A stretch of DNA of 63,271 nucleotides from Phycisphaerae bacterium (lineage in GTDB: Bacteria; Planctomycetota; Phycisphaerae; UBA1845), in assembly GCA_024102815.1 (NCBI GenBank), contig JAGFJJ010000054.1, positions 1-63,271 on the forward strand. The letters run 5' to 3'. Positions 1-8,157 of this stretch are shown here, piece after piece. How positions within the stretch are numbered: position 1 is the stretch's first letter; each line of letters begins with the position of its first letter. The position numbers and the translations under genes were made by a program. The notes below the pieces were generated by a model that was not told the origin of the DNA, made no database searches, and saw only the letters and a list, made by a program, of their open reading frames with translations.

Positions 1-119
1 GTTGCCGCGCGATTCTCGTCCGCTACAACAAAAAGGCGCACAACTACCTCGGCTTGATTCAACTGGCGTGCCTTCTGCTGTGGTATCGTCGATCATGGCG
101 ACTGGCTAATTTGAGATAG
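1..119 (+). CDS. IS5-family transposase, C-terminal fragment (cut by window edge)
   Basis: The frame starting at base 3 reads to a TAG at 117-119 and contains RYNKKAHNYLGLIQLACLL, the typical last helix of IS5/IS427-type DDE transposases (family pattern RYDK.A.NYLA..QLAC). Only about 38 residues are visible; the catalytic domain lies outside the window to the left. It would catalyse cut-and-paste transposition of its own element. It converges on the secreted beta-helix gene, whose stop codon begins only 3 bases further on. The family call rests on this one C-terminal motif. Whether the transposase is intact cannot be seen. Confidence 0.6.
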   Translation, partial: CRAILVRYNKKAHNYLGLIQLACLLLWYRRSWRLANLR

Positions 120-126
120 TTTCTAA
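1..126 (+). mobile_element. Right end of an IS5-like insertion sequence
   Basis: The transposase reading frame stops at 119 and the neighbouring gene's stop codon occupies 123-125, so the element's terminal inverted repeat must be very short, overlap the transposase end, or overlap the neighbour. The bases at 123-126 are CTAA, which fits the YTAR target preference known for IS5-type elements. The exact boundary is inferred, because the left end is not in the window. Confidence 0.4.
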
Positions 127-1517
127 GGCTGCATCGCACCGATCAGCGCCGACAGATCAACCAGATTTAACGCCTCATCGCTGTTGTCATCGAACAGGCA
201 GAGGCAAGCGCGGACCAGTTCGGGACGGAAAGCCTCCGCGCCCAAGCAGATTTGCTGCCAGGCCACGTCGCGCAGATCGACGTCCTCGTCAGCGTCGAAG
301 TCCCCGAAAAGCTGTCCGACCGATGTCTCGTACGCCCCGCGATCCACGCGGCAGCCCATCAATCGCGGCTGATTGGCCAGTTCAATGGTTCCCGGCGCAG
401 GCGAGGATGCCGGGTCGCCCGTATTCACGCCCGGCGACGTGTCACTCAAACGAAAATCATCGTCGGCCGTGCCGTAGATTCCGTCGCTCCCGTCGGCATC
501 CGGAAAAAGCGGGTTGTCGCCGATGGTCTCGTGTCCGGACAGGGCCGCACCGGTCCAACCTTCAACAATGCTGTAATCGATCTCGCTCACACCGGCCCCG
601 GCGTGGTATTGGGCCGATTCGTCAACGCCGCCCGCGTCGCTGTTGCCCCACAATATCGAGTTGCGCACGATCGTGCTTGCACCGGCATTGTACACGCCGC
701 CGGTATTCGCATCGGCCGAGTTGTGAGCGATCGTGCAGCGCTCGATGAGGGGCATGGACAGCGGCCCGAAGTTGAACATCGCCCCACCATCCGGCGCGTG
801 ATTGCCCACGATCAGGCAATTCTCAAAGAGGGGGCTACCGTTGTCGATGTAGATCGCGCCGCCCTTGGCCGGCGTCGCCGATGACGTGACCGCCCGGTTG
901 CGGCGAATGATGCAATTCCGGATCGTGGGACTCGGGGGTGATCCGTCGCCGAAATTGAACATGAATATAGCCCCGCCGCGATCGCTGGGGTTGTTGCCGT
1001 TGGCGTTCCCGCCCTCGATGACGAACCCGTCGAGCACAGCGGAACGCGTCACCCCCGCCAACGCCCACACAACGTGGTAGCTGTTCTCGCCATCGTTGAC
1101 AAAGCCCGGAAGGTCGTCGCCGTTCAAATCCCCCGACAGAATACTGGGATGGTTCACGAAGTCGCGTTGATCCGGATCGGGCAGACCGCATCCGGCGAAA
1201 CCGCCGACGATCGCCACGCCATCGATCAGCTCGAACCGCTTGGTTCGATTCGCGCCTTCCCGGGGCTTGTACATCCCCGCTGCCACGCGAATCTCGGTAA
1301 CCGGATCGTTCGGTGGTGTTGGGACGGTTCCAGCTTCGTCCAGCGCCGCCTGGAGATCCGCGTAGGCCGTACACCACGTCAGGCCGTCGTGAGTCGGTCC
1401 GGTTGCATCCGCATCCACGTAACGAACGGACTGGGCGGTAGCGATCCCTGTCGCGGCGCAGAACGCCACACAGGCCGCGCCCAGGCGCGCAAGCAGAGAT
1501 CGCTTTGTGGATCGCAT
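123..1517 (-). CDS. Secreted parallel beta-helix protein with dockerin-like C-terminus
   Basis: 464 aa. Residues 1-28 are a signal peptide (basic start, hydrophobic core, cleavage after ATA-QS). Residues 30-60 carry the 'YVDADATGP..DGLTW..AYADLQAAL' opening common to secreted right-handed beta-helix proteins of planctomycetes. The middle holds repeated 'GGAI', 'NCIIRRN' and 'ENCLIVGN' rungs, as in pectate-lyase-like or polymorphic outer membrane repeats. About residues 405-460 contain two calcium-loop-like segments (GDFDADEDVDL and DDNSDEALNLVDL), resembling type I dockerin. It is probably exported and may bind polysaccharide or a cell-surface partner; no catalytic residues are evident. A transposase fragment ends 3 bases from its stop codon. 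ATG start, with a ggggg-rich stretch just upstream. Confidence 0.75.
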   Translation of the reverse strand: MRSTKRSLLARLGAACVAFCAATGIATAQSVRYVDADATGPTHDGLTWCTAYADLQAALDEAGTVPTPPNDPVTEIRVAAGMYKPREGANRTKRFELIDGVAIVGGFAGCGLPDPDQRDFVNHPSILSGDLNGDDLPGFVNDGENSYHVVWALAGVTRSAVLDGFVIEGGNANGNNPSDRGGAIFMFNFGDGSPPSPTIRNCIIRRNRAVTSSATPAKGGAIYIDNGSPLFENCLIVGNHAPDGGAMFNFGPLSMPLIERCTIAHNSADANTGGVYNAGASTIVRNSILWGNSDAGGVDESAQYHAGAGVSEIDYSIVEGWTGAALSGHETIGDNPLFPDADGSDGIYGTADDDFRLSDTSPGVNTGDPASSPAPGTIELANQPRLMGCRVDRGAYETSVGQLFGDFDADEDVDLRDVAWQQICLGAEAFRPELVRACLCLFDDNSDEALNLVDLSALIGAMQP

Positions 1518-1702
1518 GAATCCCCCCTGAGTGCCCCCCGGAAACCACTCGTCTCATTATAGCCGGCCGGGCGGCGCCGGGAGAACGCGGTGGGGTGATA
1601 ATCATCCGCCTCTCGGGATTTGCGGACTGCGCCGCTCTACCGCCCCGGCTCCGCCGCCGTACAATCGCCCCCGTATCCGCATCAGAATCCGCAGGAGCCC
1701 CC

Positions 1703-2674
1703 ATGGTGAACCACTTTGCCGATCGACTGCTGGCCGCCATCGACCGCTGCGACACGCCCGCTTGTGTCGGATTCGATCCCGTGCTCGACCGCCTGCCCGC
1801 AGCAATCCGGCCTGATTCAACGGAGACGGAGCACGCGGCGCATGTCCTCCACCAACCGGAATTCCGTCGCCGCGCCGCCGAAGCCGTCACCGCGTTCGGA
1901 CGATTGGTAATCGAAGCCGTCGCCGGTATCGTCCCGGCCATCAAGATCAACGTCGCCTTCTTCGAGCCTTTTCGCGAGCACGGTATTTCGGCGTACCACG
2001 AGCTTATCCGCGAGGCGCACGCCCGCGACCTGATCGTCATCGGCGATGTCAAACGCGCCGACATCGGGCACACCTCGCAACAGTACGCCCTCGCTCACCT
2101 CGGCGATGCGCCCTCGGGGTCGCCCGAAGACGATTTGCCCGATGCCATCACCATCAACCCCTATTTCGGCCTGGACGGGGTCGGCCCGTTCATCGAGGGC
2201 GCCGAACAAACCGGTCGTGGGGTGTTTGTGCTCGTGCAGACCAGCAATCCGTCAGCGGTTGAAGTGCAGGGGCTGGCAACATCGGAGGGCGGCCTCGTCG
2301 GGCACCGCGTGGGCGATCTCGTCGAGCGGTGGGCGAGCTCGGCCGGGCGTGTCGGATTGCGGGGATACAGTCTCGTCGGCGCGGTCGTCTCCCCGCGCGA
2401 TTTGGAATCGACCACCGCACTCCGCGAGCGGATGCCGCACTGCATCTTCCTGGTCCCCGGATTCGGGGCACAAGGACGGTCGCTCGAGGAGGTCGCCCAC
2501 TGCTTCCGCGACGACGGCACCGGCGCAATAGTCACGGCCTCGCGCAGCGTGATCTATGCGTTTCCCGACGACGGACGGGAAGGCGATTCCGGGCTGCAGA
2601 AAGCCATCCGCAGCGCCGCGGAGGAATTCGCCGGGCAACTCCGTTCGCTCAAATCTGCGATCCGCAGGCTCTAG
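1703..2674 (+). CDS. pyrF: Orotidine 5'-phosphate decarboxylase (type 2)
   Basis: Decarboxylates OMP to UMP, the last step of de novo pyrimidine synthesis, in the cytosol. The catalytic lysine/aspartate cluster is visible as GDVKRADIGHT around residues 112-122, preceded by 'CVGFDPVLDRLP' near the N-terminus and followed by TINPYFGLDG and the phosphate-binding end 'IVTASRSVIYAFP'. At 323 aa it has the length of the long mycobacterial/planctomycete type-2 enzyme, not the 230-aa E. coli type. The frame is open further upstream to 1595, but the ATG at 1703 follows a purine-rich caggag stretch and starts directly at the family's N-terminal helix, so I chose it. No other pyrimidine genes are adjacent. 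Confidence 0.9.
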   Translation: MVNHFADRLLAAIDRCDTPACVGFDPVLDRLPAAIRPDSTETEHAAHVLHQPEFRRRAAEAVTAFGRLVIEAVAGIVPAIKINVAFFEPFREHGISAYHELIREAHARDLIVIGDVKRADIGHTSQQYALAHLGDAPSGSPEDDLPDAITINPYFGLDGVGPFIEGAEQTGRGVFVLVQTSNPSAVEVQGLATSEGGLVGHRVGDLVERWASSAGRVGLRGYSLVGAVVSPRDLESTTALRERMPHCIFLVPGFGAQGRSLEEVAHCFRDDGTGAIVTASRSVIYAFPDDGREGDSGLQKAIRSAAEEFAGQLRSLKSAIRRL

Positions 2675-2782
2675 CTTGCGCCACCTACTAACCAGTGGCT
2701 CACGTCGCTGTCTCACCAGACGTGCTTCTCCCGGCGTGGTGGGAAGCCGCCTGAGAACTTCCCGCTTCATCGGAGAATCGCC

Positions 2783-3034
2783 ATGCGCCGCACATCTGCA
2801 CTCGCCTTGCTCGCCATTTTCGTATTGTTTTGCAACGGCTGTGTCGCCGTCGTAGGCAACAAGGGCCAACTCAAGACCTGCCCCACAACCTCGGCCGTAG
2901 CCCTCAACGGCCAGATCTACCTCGTGGATCATTGCACGCGCCGCGTGAAGCGTATCGATCCCGTCGTGATCAGTAATGCCGAAACGGTGACGCAGATCGA
3001 AGTGACCGAAGCCGAAGAAGGCGACGAGGACTAG
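2783..3034 (+). CDS. Small putative lipoprotein
   Basis: 83 aa. The N-terminus (MRRTSALALLAIFVLFCNGC) is a signal peptide ending in a lipobox-like C, so lipid attachment at Cys20 is likely. The mature part is about 63 residues with two more cysteines (TCPTT, HCTRR), which may form a disulfide, and a very acidic C-terminus (EAEEGDED). No family recognised. The ATG is preceded by cggagaatcgcc, giving a GGAG ribosome site 7-8 bases upstream. It lies about 110 bases downstream of pyrF in the same direction; co-transcription is possible but not shown. Confidence 0.6.
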   Translation: MRRTSALALLAIFVLFCNGCVAVVGNKGQLKTCPTTSAVALNGQIYLVDHCTRRVKRIDPVVISNAETVTQIEVTEAEEGDED

Positions 3035-3094
3035 CGTCCCCGCAACGACACGTTGCGAGACAGAGAAATGGTCGCTTTGGTGCGGCCTGTATTC

Positions 3095-3164
3095 ACTCCG
3101 GCGCATACCGGAGTTCAGAGGGGTGCGTCCGGCCCAGGTCATGGATTCCGGCAATCGCCGGAAT
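3095..3164. repeat. Pair of short palindromes (REP-like)
   Basis: Two imperfect palindromes lie in the spacer after the small lipoprotein gene: actccgg-cgcata-ccggagt at 3095-3114 and attccggc-aatc-gccggaat at 3145-3164. Each could fold into a hairpin in RNA. There is no T-run after either, so a terminator role is weak. They resemble the dispersed 'attccggc' palindromes found between genes in many GC-rich bacteria. Confidence 0.5.
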
Positions 3165-3307
3165 GACACGTCCGGTTGCCCCGTGCCATTCAATATTCCG
3201 GGGTCGAGCGACCATCCAGTTGCGGCGGATTGCCATCTCGAGGACGCGCTCGACACACCTCCCCCGCACCGTTAGCTTCTCCTCAGCGCTATTCAGGAGA
3301 TGCCACC

Positions 3308-4195
3308 GTGAGCAAGGAATCCGTCGGTGTTGTCGGGACAGGCATCATGGGCGCGCCCATGGCCGCCAATCTGCTTCGCGCGGGCTACGAAGTCCACGTG
3401 CACAACCGAACGAAGAGCAAGGCCGCGTCGCTGATGGATCAGGGGGCGCGCTGGCACGACTCCCCTTCGGATCTGGCGAGGTCGGTTCGCGTGATCCTCT
3501 CCTGCGTGAGCGACTCGCCCGACGTGGAGGCTGTCTATCTCGGCGAAGACGGCGTCATGCAGGGCATCCGCAAGGGAACGCTCTGCGTCGATGCTTCGAC
3601 GATATCCCCCGAGACCGCCCGGACGGTGGCTGCGCGCGTCCACGACGCCGGCAGCGCTTTCGTAGACGCACCCGTCTCCGGCGGCAAAACCGGCGCCGAG
3701 ACCGGCAAGCTTGTCTTCATGGTCGGCGGCGCGGCGGAAGATGTGGAACGCGCTCGCCCGATTTTCGAGACCCTGGGAAAGACCTACGTTCACTGCGGGC
3801 CCGTGGGCAACGGCCAGCTCACCAAGCTCTGCAACCAGATTCTCTGCGGGCTCAACCTGCTCGGAGTCTGCGAGGCGGTGGTCTTCGCCCGAAAGGTGGG
3901 ACTTGATCCCGAGGTCATGCTGCGGGCGGTGTCGGGGGGGGCGGCCGGATCGTGGGCACTGGAAAACCTCGGCCCGCGCATGCTTCGCCGCGATTTCGCC
4001 CCCATGTTCATGATCGACCTGCAGCAGAAGGATCTGCGTATTGCGCTCCGTTCCGCGGTTGACTGCGATATGCCGTTGATCGGTACGGCCCTGGTATCCC
4101 AGCTTCTCACCGCCAACCAGGCTGCCAACCAGGGTCGCGATGGTACCCAGGCTCTCGTCCGCATCATCGAACAGATTGCCAATTTAGCCACGTAG
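3308..4195 (+). CDS. NAD(P)-dependent oxidoreductase, 3-hydroxyisobutyrate dehydrogenase family
   Basis: 295 aa beta-hydroxyacid dehydrogenase. The Rossmann dinucleotide motif GVVGTGIMGAPMAANL sits at residues 6-21, the substrate-binding 'DAPVSGGKTGAETG' at about 118-131, and the catalytic lysine region GNGQLTKLCNQI at about 165-176. Family members reduce or oxidise small 3-hydroxy acids (3-hydroxyisobutyrate, tartronate semialdehyde, succinic semialdehyde); the substrate here cannot be told from sequence. The start is GTG at 3308, preceded by caggaga with good spacing. The frame stays open upstream to 3176, but that part encodes nothing like the family. The gene stands alone. Confidence 0.88.
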   Translation: MSKESVGVVGTGIMGAPMAANLLRAGYEVHVHNRTKSKAASLMDQGARWHDSPSDLARSVRVILSCVSDSPDVEAVYLGEDGVMQGIRKGTLCVDASTISPETARTVAARVHDAGSAFVDAPVSGGKTGAETGKLVFMVGGAAEDVERARPIFETLGKTYVHCGPVGNGQLTKLCNQILCGLNLLGVCEAVVFARKVGLDPEVMLRAVSGGAAGSWALENLGPRMLRRDFAPMFMIDLQQKDLRIALRSAVDCDMPLIGTALVSQLLTANQAANQGRDGTQALVRIIEQIANLAT

Positions 4196-4219
4196 CTGTT
4201 CGACCATGAAAAATGAACA

Positions 4220-4256
4220 CCCGGCGATGGCTCCCTTACCGGAGCATTTCGCCGGG
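4220..4256 (+). terminator. Nested hairpin downstream of the oxidoreductase gene
   Basis: Outer stem cccggcga (4220-4227) pairs with tcgccggg (4249-4256), and inner stem gctcc (4230-4234) pairs with ggagc (4241-4245). It lies 24 bases after the stop codon. The T-content after it is modest (cgttaccttcccct), so this is a possible rather than a strong intrinsic terminator. Confidence 0.4.
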
Positions 4257-4595
4257 CGTTACCTTCCCCTCCCGAGGGTTTTCGTCAGCATCCGCTTTCG
4301 CGGGTCATCTGGTGCAAATGGACCGAGGACGCCATCCTGCTCTGCCGATTTTCGCTGAATCGACTCGGCGACCCAACTTCTCCCTGGTGGGTTCGCGAAA
4401 GTGCAACAGCCACATGCAAACCTCCCAGACTTGCGAGAGCGATGTTATCTTTTTTCGCCAGACATGGCAAGGTCGCAAGACGTGAGGCGCCGGGGGGGAC
4501 CTCCATTCCGCCCAGAAGAATGACAACATCTTTTCTGACAGCAGGTTAGAATCTCCTGCGTGCGAATCCAGATGGGTGAATTACAATATTCCGCC
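4257..4595. other. Gene-less spacer
   Basis: About 340 bases between the hairpin and the carbonic-anhydrase-like gene. No reading frame here has a ribosome site or protein-like composition. It is more AT-rich than its surroundings in 4400-4560 (for example gatgttatcttttttcgcc), as expected of a promoter region for the downstream gene, but I cannot assign -35/-10 boxes with confidence. Confidence 0.4.
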
Positions 4596-5165
4596 ATGAG
4601 TACCGAAGGTCAGGTCATCCCCCGTGTCGGCGAACAGGTTTTCATTGCATCCACCGCGTACGTCGGCGGTGACGTGACCATCGGCGACCAGTCGACGGTC
4701 ATGCACCACGTCACCATTCGCGGGGATATCGCCCCGATTCGCATCGGCCGCCGCGTGAACGTCCAGGACGGGACCGTCGTGCACACGCGCCACGGCGTCG
4801 CGCTGGACATCGCCGACGATGTGGGCATTGGCCACCGGGCCGTGGTCCACTGTCGGCGGGTGGGACGGCGGTCCCTGATCGGCATCGGCGCCATCGTTCT
4901 GGACAACTGTGAGATCGGGGAACGGTGTCTGATTGCCGCAGGGGCGCTGCTTCCGCCGGGAACCAGGGTCCCCGACGGAAGTGTCTTGATGGGAATTCCG
5001 GGCAAGGTGGTTCGAACGGTCACGGAAGACGACCTCGCCACCATCGATCACGTCATCAACAGCTACCAGGAATTGGGAAGGCGCCACGCCGCAGGCCTTT
5101 TTCCCAATATTCTGAGCCAGAACACGGGCCGGTTGTCTGCTTCTGAACATCGCGGCGCAGATTGA
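4596..5165 (+). CDS. Gamma carbonic anhydrase family protein
   Basis: 189 aa from ATG 4596. Left-handed beta-helix made of hexapeptide repeats (IGDQST-VMHHVT-IRGDIA, IGRRVN-VQDGTV), the LbH fold of the gamma-CA/YrdA/PaaY group. The three zinc-ligand histidines appear to be present in VVHTRHG and in GIGHRAVVHC. The end has the usual 'SVLMGIPGKVVRTVTEDD' followed by a C-terminal helix. Many members have weak or no carbonic anhydrase activity, so CO2 hydration is inference. An upstream in-frame ATG at 4560 is possible, but the family N-terminus fits the later start. Monocistronic. Confidence 0.85.
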   Translation: MSTEGQVIPRVGEQVFIASTAYVGGDVTIGDQSTVMHHVTIRGDIAPIRIGRRVNVQDGTVVHTRHGVALDIADDVGIGHRAVVHCRRVGRRSLIGIGAIVLDNCEIGERCLIAAGALLPPGTRVPDGSVLMGIPGKVVRTVTEDDLATIDHVINSYQELGRRHAAGLFPNILSQNTGRLSASEHRGAD

Positions 5166-5417
5166 AGAGCGGGTTATAAACAGGCGCCCGAATTCGAATT
5201 GTAACTCGGGAATAATCGATCCATGCTGTACAATCCGATGGTAGGCCCCTTGGAAGGCATGGGGGCGAGGCGCCGGCGCCGAGAGGCGAATTGTTCCGAT
5301 TGACGCAAACCGCGGCTCGGCGGGATCGTCTAAGAGATTGGGGAGAACACGCGGCCGGCGTTCGGTCCGCAAGTAAAGGAAGCGCGGGCGGTTTCGAGCC
5401 GCGCTTGCAGAGGAAAC

Positions 5418-7847
5418 GTGGGGAAGGCTGCTGACAATACGCGGTCGCAGACCGATCTGGCCATGACGCCCTCCGGCGCGAGCGGCGGGGCCGTTCCGCG
5501 CCATCTTCTCCGCATCGGTGGCATGGAAGTACGGCGGGTCATCGGGCGCGGCGGGATGGGTACCGTCTATGAGGCCTGGAATCCGTCCAGCTCGCAGATC
5601 GCTGCCGTGAAGGTTCTTGCCGATCATGTGAGCGCGTCGCCCCAGGCGGTCACCCGCTTTCAGCGCGAAGCGCAGGCGGCATCACAGCTTCATCACCCGA
5701 ATATCACGCAGATCTTCGCCCAAGGTGAGGATGAAGGCATCCACTACTACGCGATGGAGCTGGTCGACGGCACGAGCCTCCACCAGATCATCACCGCGGC
5801 GCGATCCCGCAAAGAGCACCTGTCCGACCCGGCCGAGACCGTGTTGCTCCCACGAAAATCCCCCGATGGGAAAAGCACGCCTTCGTCACCGGACAAGTCC
5901 GGCGCAGTCGTCGAGCCTTCAACATCGGCAGCGACGGTCGCCGCGATCGAGCACGCCATTCGTCTGACCGCGGGCGAGTGCTCCAACTTCGAGCGCAGCG
6001 CTTTTATCGCCGGGCACCTCGCCGCCGTCGCCGACGCGTTGCAGCATGCCCACGATGCCGGCGTAATCCATCGGGACATCAAGCCCCACAACCTGCTGAT
6101 GGGCAGCGACGGGCGGATCCGCGTCACGGATTTTGGTCTTGCCCGGCTCATGGCCGAGCCGGGGGTCACCGTGACCGGCGAGATGATCGGATCGCCGCTG
6201 TACATGTCCGCGGAGCAGGTTTCGGGAGGTCCGGCCAACGTCGATCACCGCACCGACGTCTACTCGCTCGGGGCGACAATGTACGAATGGCTGACCCTGC
6301 GCCCGCCATTCCCCGGAGAATCGCGCGAACAGGTCATCACCCGCCTGCTGCAGGGTGACGCCCCGTCGCTGCGACAAACCGAACCGTCCATTCCGACCGA
6401 TCTGGAAACGATCTGCCTCAAGGCACTGGAGCGCGATCGACGCTTCCGCTACGCCAGCGCCGCCGAATTCCGCGATGACCTTCGCCGTTTTCTGGACGGC
6501 AAGCGGATCAAGGCGCGCCGCGCCGGAATCCGTGCCCGCTTGCGGCGCTCGATGCGCCGCCACCAGCTCCGCTGGATCGCGGGAAGTGCCGCAGTATTGA
6601 CCATGATCCTGCTGGGCGGACTCTGGCGAACGGGGCGGCAGGCGCAGAAGCAGTCGGAATTGGCGGAACAAGCCACGGCCAAGGCCAGCGCCGTCGCCGA
6701 GGACGCCGACCAGTTGCTGCGTTCCGTCCGCCAGGTCTTTCGCGAGCAGCTTCCCCTGGAAATCAGTGGTCCGGTGCGCATCCTCGAAGCCGGTTTGCCG
6801 GTGGTGAAGGGTCTCGTGGAGACGGAAGAGGGTACGACGGAGGATGCCGCTCCGGCCGTGGCAGAGGGCGCCGAACCCGCCAACGTAGATACGCCGGCGG
6901 GTATCGCTCGGACCATGGTGGATGATCTTTACGGAGCGGTGGCCGAAAAAGCGCCGGCTGACGGAGACGACCTGGCCAAGGTCATGCGCATGGCCGAAGA
7001 CCTGCGTCGCGACGAACCCGCCAAGGCCCTCAGCCAGGTCGAGACGTATCTCCAGATCCGCCCCCATGATCCCCGCGCCCTGCGTCTCCGCGCGGCGCTC
7101 AACCTGCAACGGGGGCGGCTCGCCGAAGCCGAGGCGGATATCGAGCGCTTGATGAGCGGCGAGTCGGCGTTGCCCGACGCCGCCGAGGCGCACTTGTGGC
7201 GCGGCCTGGTACGCTTCCTGACCAACGACATCGACGCGGCAGCGAGTGATTTTGAGCAGGCCCCCACATCGCCCGCGCTCTCGCACTGGACCGTCGTGGC
7301 CAAGTCACTGGTTCAATTGCAGGAAGCGAAACTCGACGAGGCGATCACGGTGCTCGGCGACGTCCTCCGGGAGCACCCGGACTTCGTCCCCGCCCTGCTG
7401 GCCCGAGCGACGGCTCTTTCCGGAAAGAAGGACTTCACGGCGGCCGTCGCCGATCTTTCCCGCGTTATCGAACTGGAGCCGGACAACGCCGACGCGTACG
7501 CGGCGCGCGGTGACTTCTACAGCAACGTTCCGGACTACGCGGCCGCAGCAGCCGACTACCAGCACGCCATCGCCCTTGGCGGACCCTCCACGGCCATGAA
7601 CCTTCGCTGGCTCATGGCCCGGATGGCGATCAACCGTGAGCCCGAGCCCGGCGATCGATCGTCGCAAGCACCCGCCGACGCGGGGCAGCCCGACGTCCCT
7701 GCGGAGATCTGGTCCGACCACATGCAGGAGTGGTTTTCGCAGCGCGTCTGGCCGCCGGCATCGGGCGCCGCATCGCCGCCGTCAGGTGTAGCTCCGCAGC
7801 CGATGGCTCCGCGACCACCGACGTCCGAGACCGTCCCGCCTTCCTGA
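5418..7847 (+). CDS. Membrane Ser/Thr protein kinase with C-terminal TPR repeats
   Basis: 809 aa, GTG start after agaggaaac. The PknB-type kinase domain spans about residues 38-360: glycine loop IGRGGMGTVY (42-51), ATP lysine in AAVK (65), catalytic HRD (218-220), DFG (238-240), and SAEQ in place of APE. About 60 residues of low-complexity sequence (about 128-190, rich in S, P, T and K) are inserted between the hinge and helix E. A basic stretch (RRAGIRARLRRSMRRH) and one membrane segment (about 385-403) follow. The outer part carries a helical linker and several TPRs (about 540-720, for example 'DNADAYAARGDFYSNVPDYAAAAADYQHAI') and a Pro-rich tail. Planctomycetes carry many such kinases; the partner is not encoded nearby. 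Confidence 0.9.
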   Translation: MGKAADNTRSQTDLAMTPSGASGGAVPRHLLRIGGMEVRRVIGRGGMGTVYEAWNPSSSQIAAVKVLADHVSASPQAVTRFQREAQAASQLHHPNITQIFAQGEDEGIHYYAMELVDGTSLHQIITAARSRKEHLSDPAETVLLPRKSPDGKSTPSSPDKSGAVVEPSTSAATVAAIEHAIRLTAGECSNFERSAFIAGHLAAVADALQHAHDAGVIHRDIKPHNLLMGSDGRIRVTDFGLARLMAEPGVTVTGEMIGSPLYMSAEQVSGGPANVDHRTDVYSLGATMYEWLTLRPPFPGESREQVITRLLQGDAPSLRQTEPSIPTDLETICLKALERDRRFRYASAAEFRDDLRRFLDGKRIKARRAGIRARLRRSMRRHQLRWIAGSAAVLTMILLGGLWRTGRQAQKQSELAEQATAKASAVAEDADQLLRSVRQVFREQLPLEISGPVRILEAGLPVVKGLVETEEGTTEDAAPAVAEGAEPANVDTPAGIARTMVDDLYGAVAEKAPADGDDLAKVMRMAEDLRRDEPAKALSQVETYLQIRPHDPRALRLRAALNLQRGRLAEAEADIERLMSGESALPDAAEAHLWRGLVRFLTNDIDAAASDFEQAPTSPALSHWTVVAKSLVQLQEAKLDEAITVLGDVLREHPDFVPALLARATALSGKKDFTAAVADLSRVIELEPDNADAYAARGDFYSNVPDYAAAAADYQHAIALGGPSTAMNLRWLMARMAINREPEPGDRSSQAPADAGQPDVPAEIWSDHMQEWFSQRVWPPASGAASPPSGVAPQPMAPRPPTSETVPPS

Positions 7848-7870
7848 CGATTCCCTCAAAATGCTGGTGA

Positions 7871-8146
7871 TTACGAAAAATCCCGCGACTCGCGAAGTGC
7901 GTCCACGCGATCGCGAATGGCCGGTGGAAGGAAATGCGCGTCCACATCCGGAAGTTCGGCGAGCGCCTGAATGCAACGGTCGGTCCGGGTGAGCAGGTCG
8001 GCATCCAGATCAACGAAGACGACGCTGCGGCCGCGGAGCTTGCACAACCCACCGCCCGAGCCCCCGAGGTGTTCCTCGCGGACATCTACGCCGACGCTTT
8101 CCAAAACGGCCAGAATCGCGTCAAACTGGGAAGCAGCATCCGCCAT
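7871..8146 (-). CDS. Conserved small protein of unknown function (91 aa)
   Basis: The protein has a compact alpha/beta look: an N-terminal helix (FDAILAVLESVGVDV), then EEHLGGSGGGLCKLRGR and SVVFVDLDADLLTRTDRC, then a helix leading to AHFLPPAIRDRVD. I recall the GG.GGLC.L.G....FVD.DA pattern from small uncharacterised proteins in other bacteria; I know of no assigned function. The cysteine in GGGLCKL and the following aspartates are the obvious candidate functional residues. ATG start. It converges on the kinase gene (23-base gap) and its start is only 11 bases from that of the divergent histidine kinase, so the two must share or overlap control regions. Confidence 0.7.
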   Translation of the reverse strand: MADAASQFDAILAVLESVGVDVREEHLGGSGGGLCKLRGRSVVFVDLDADLLTRTDRCIQALAELPDVDAHFLPPAIRDRVDALRESRDFS

Positions 8147-8157
8147 TCAAGGGTTCC

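Noticed and set aside
2252..3256. A 334-codon open frame opposite pyrF and the small lipoprotein
   Set aside because: Covers two genes on the other strand and has no motif; GC-driven.
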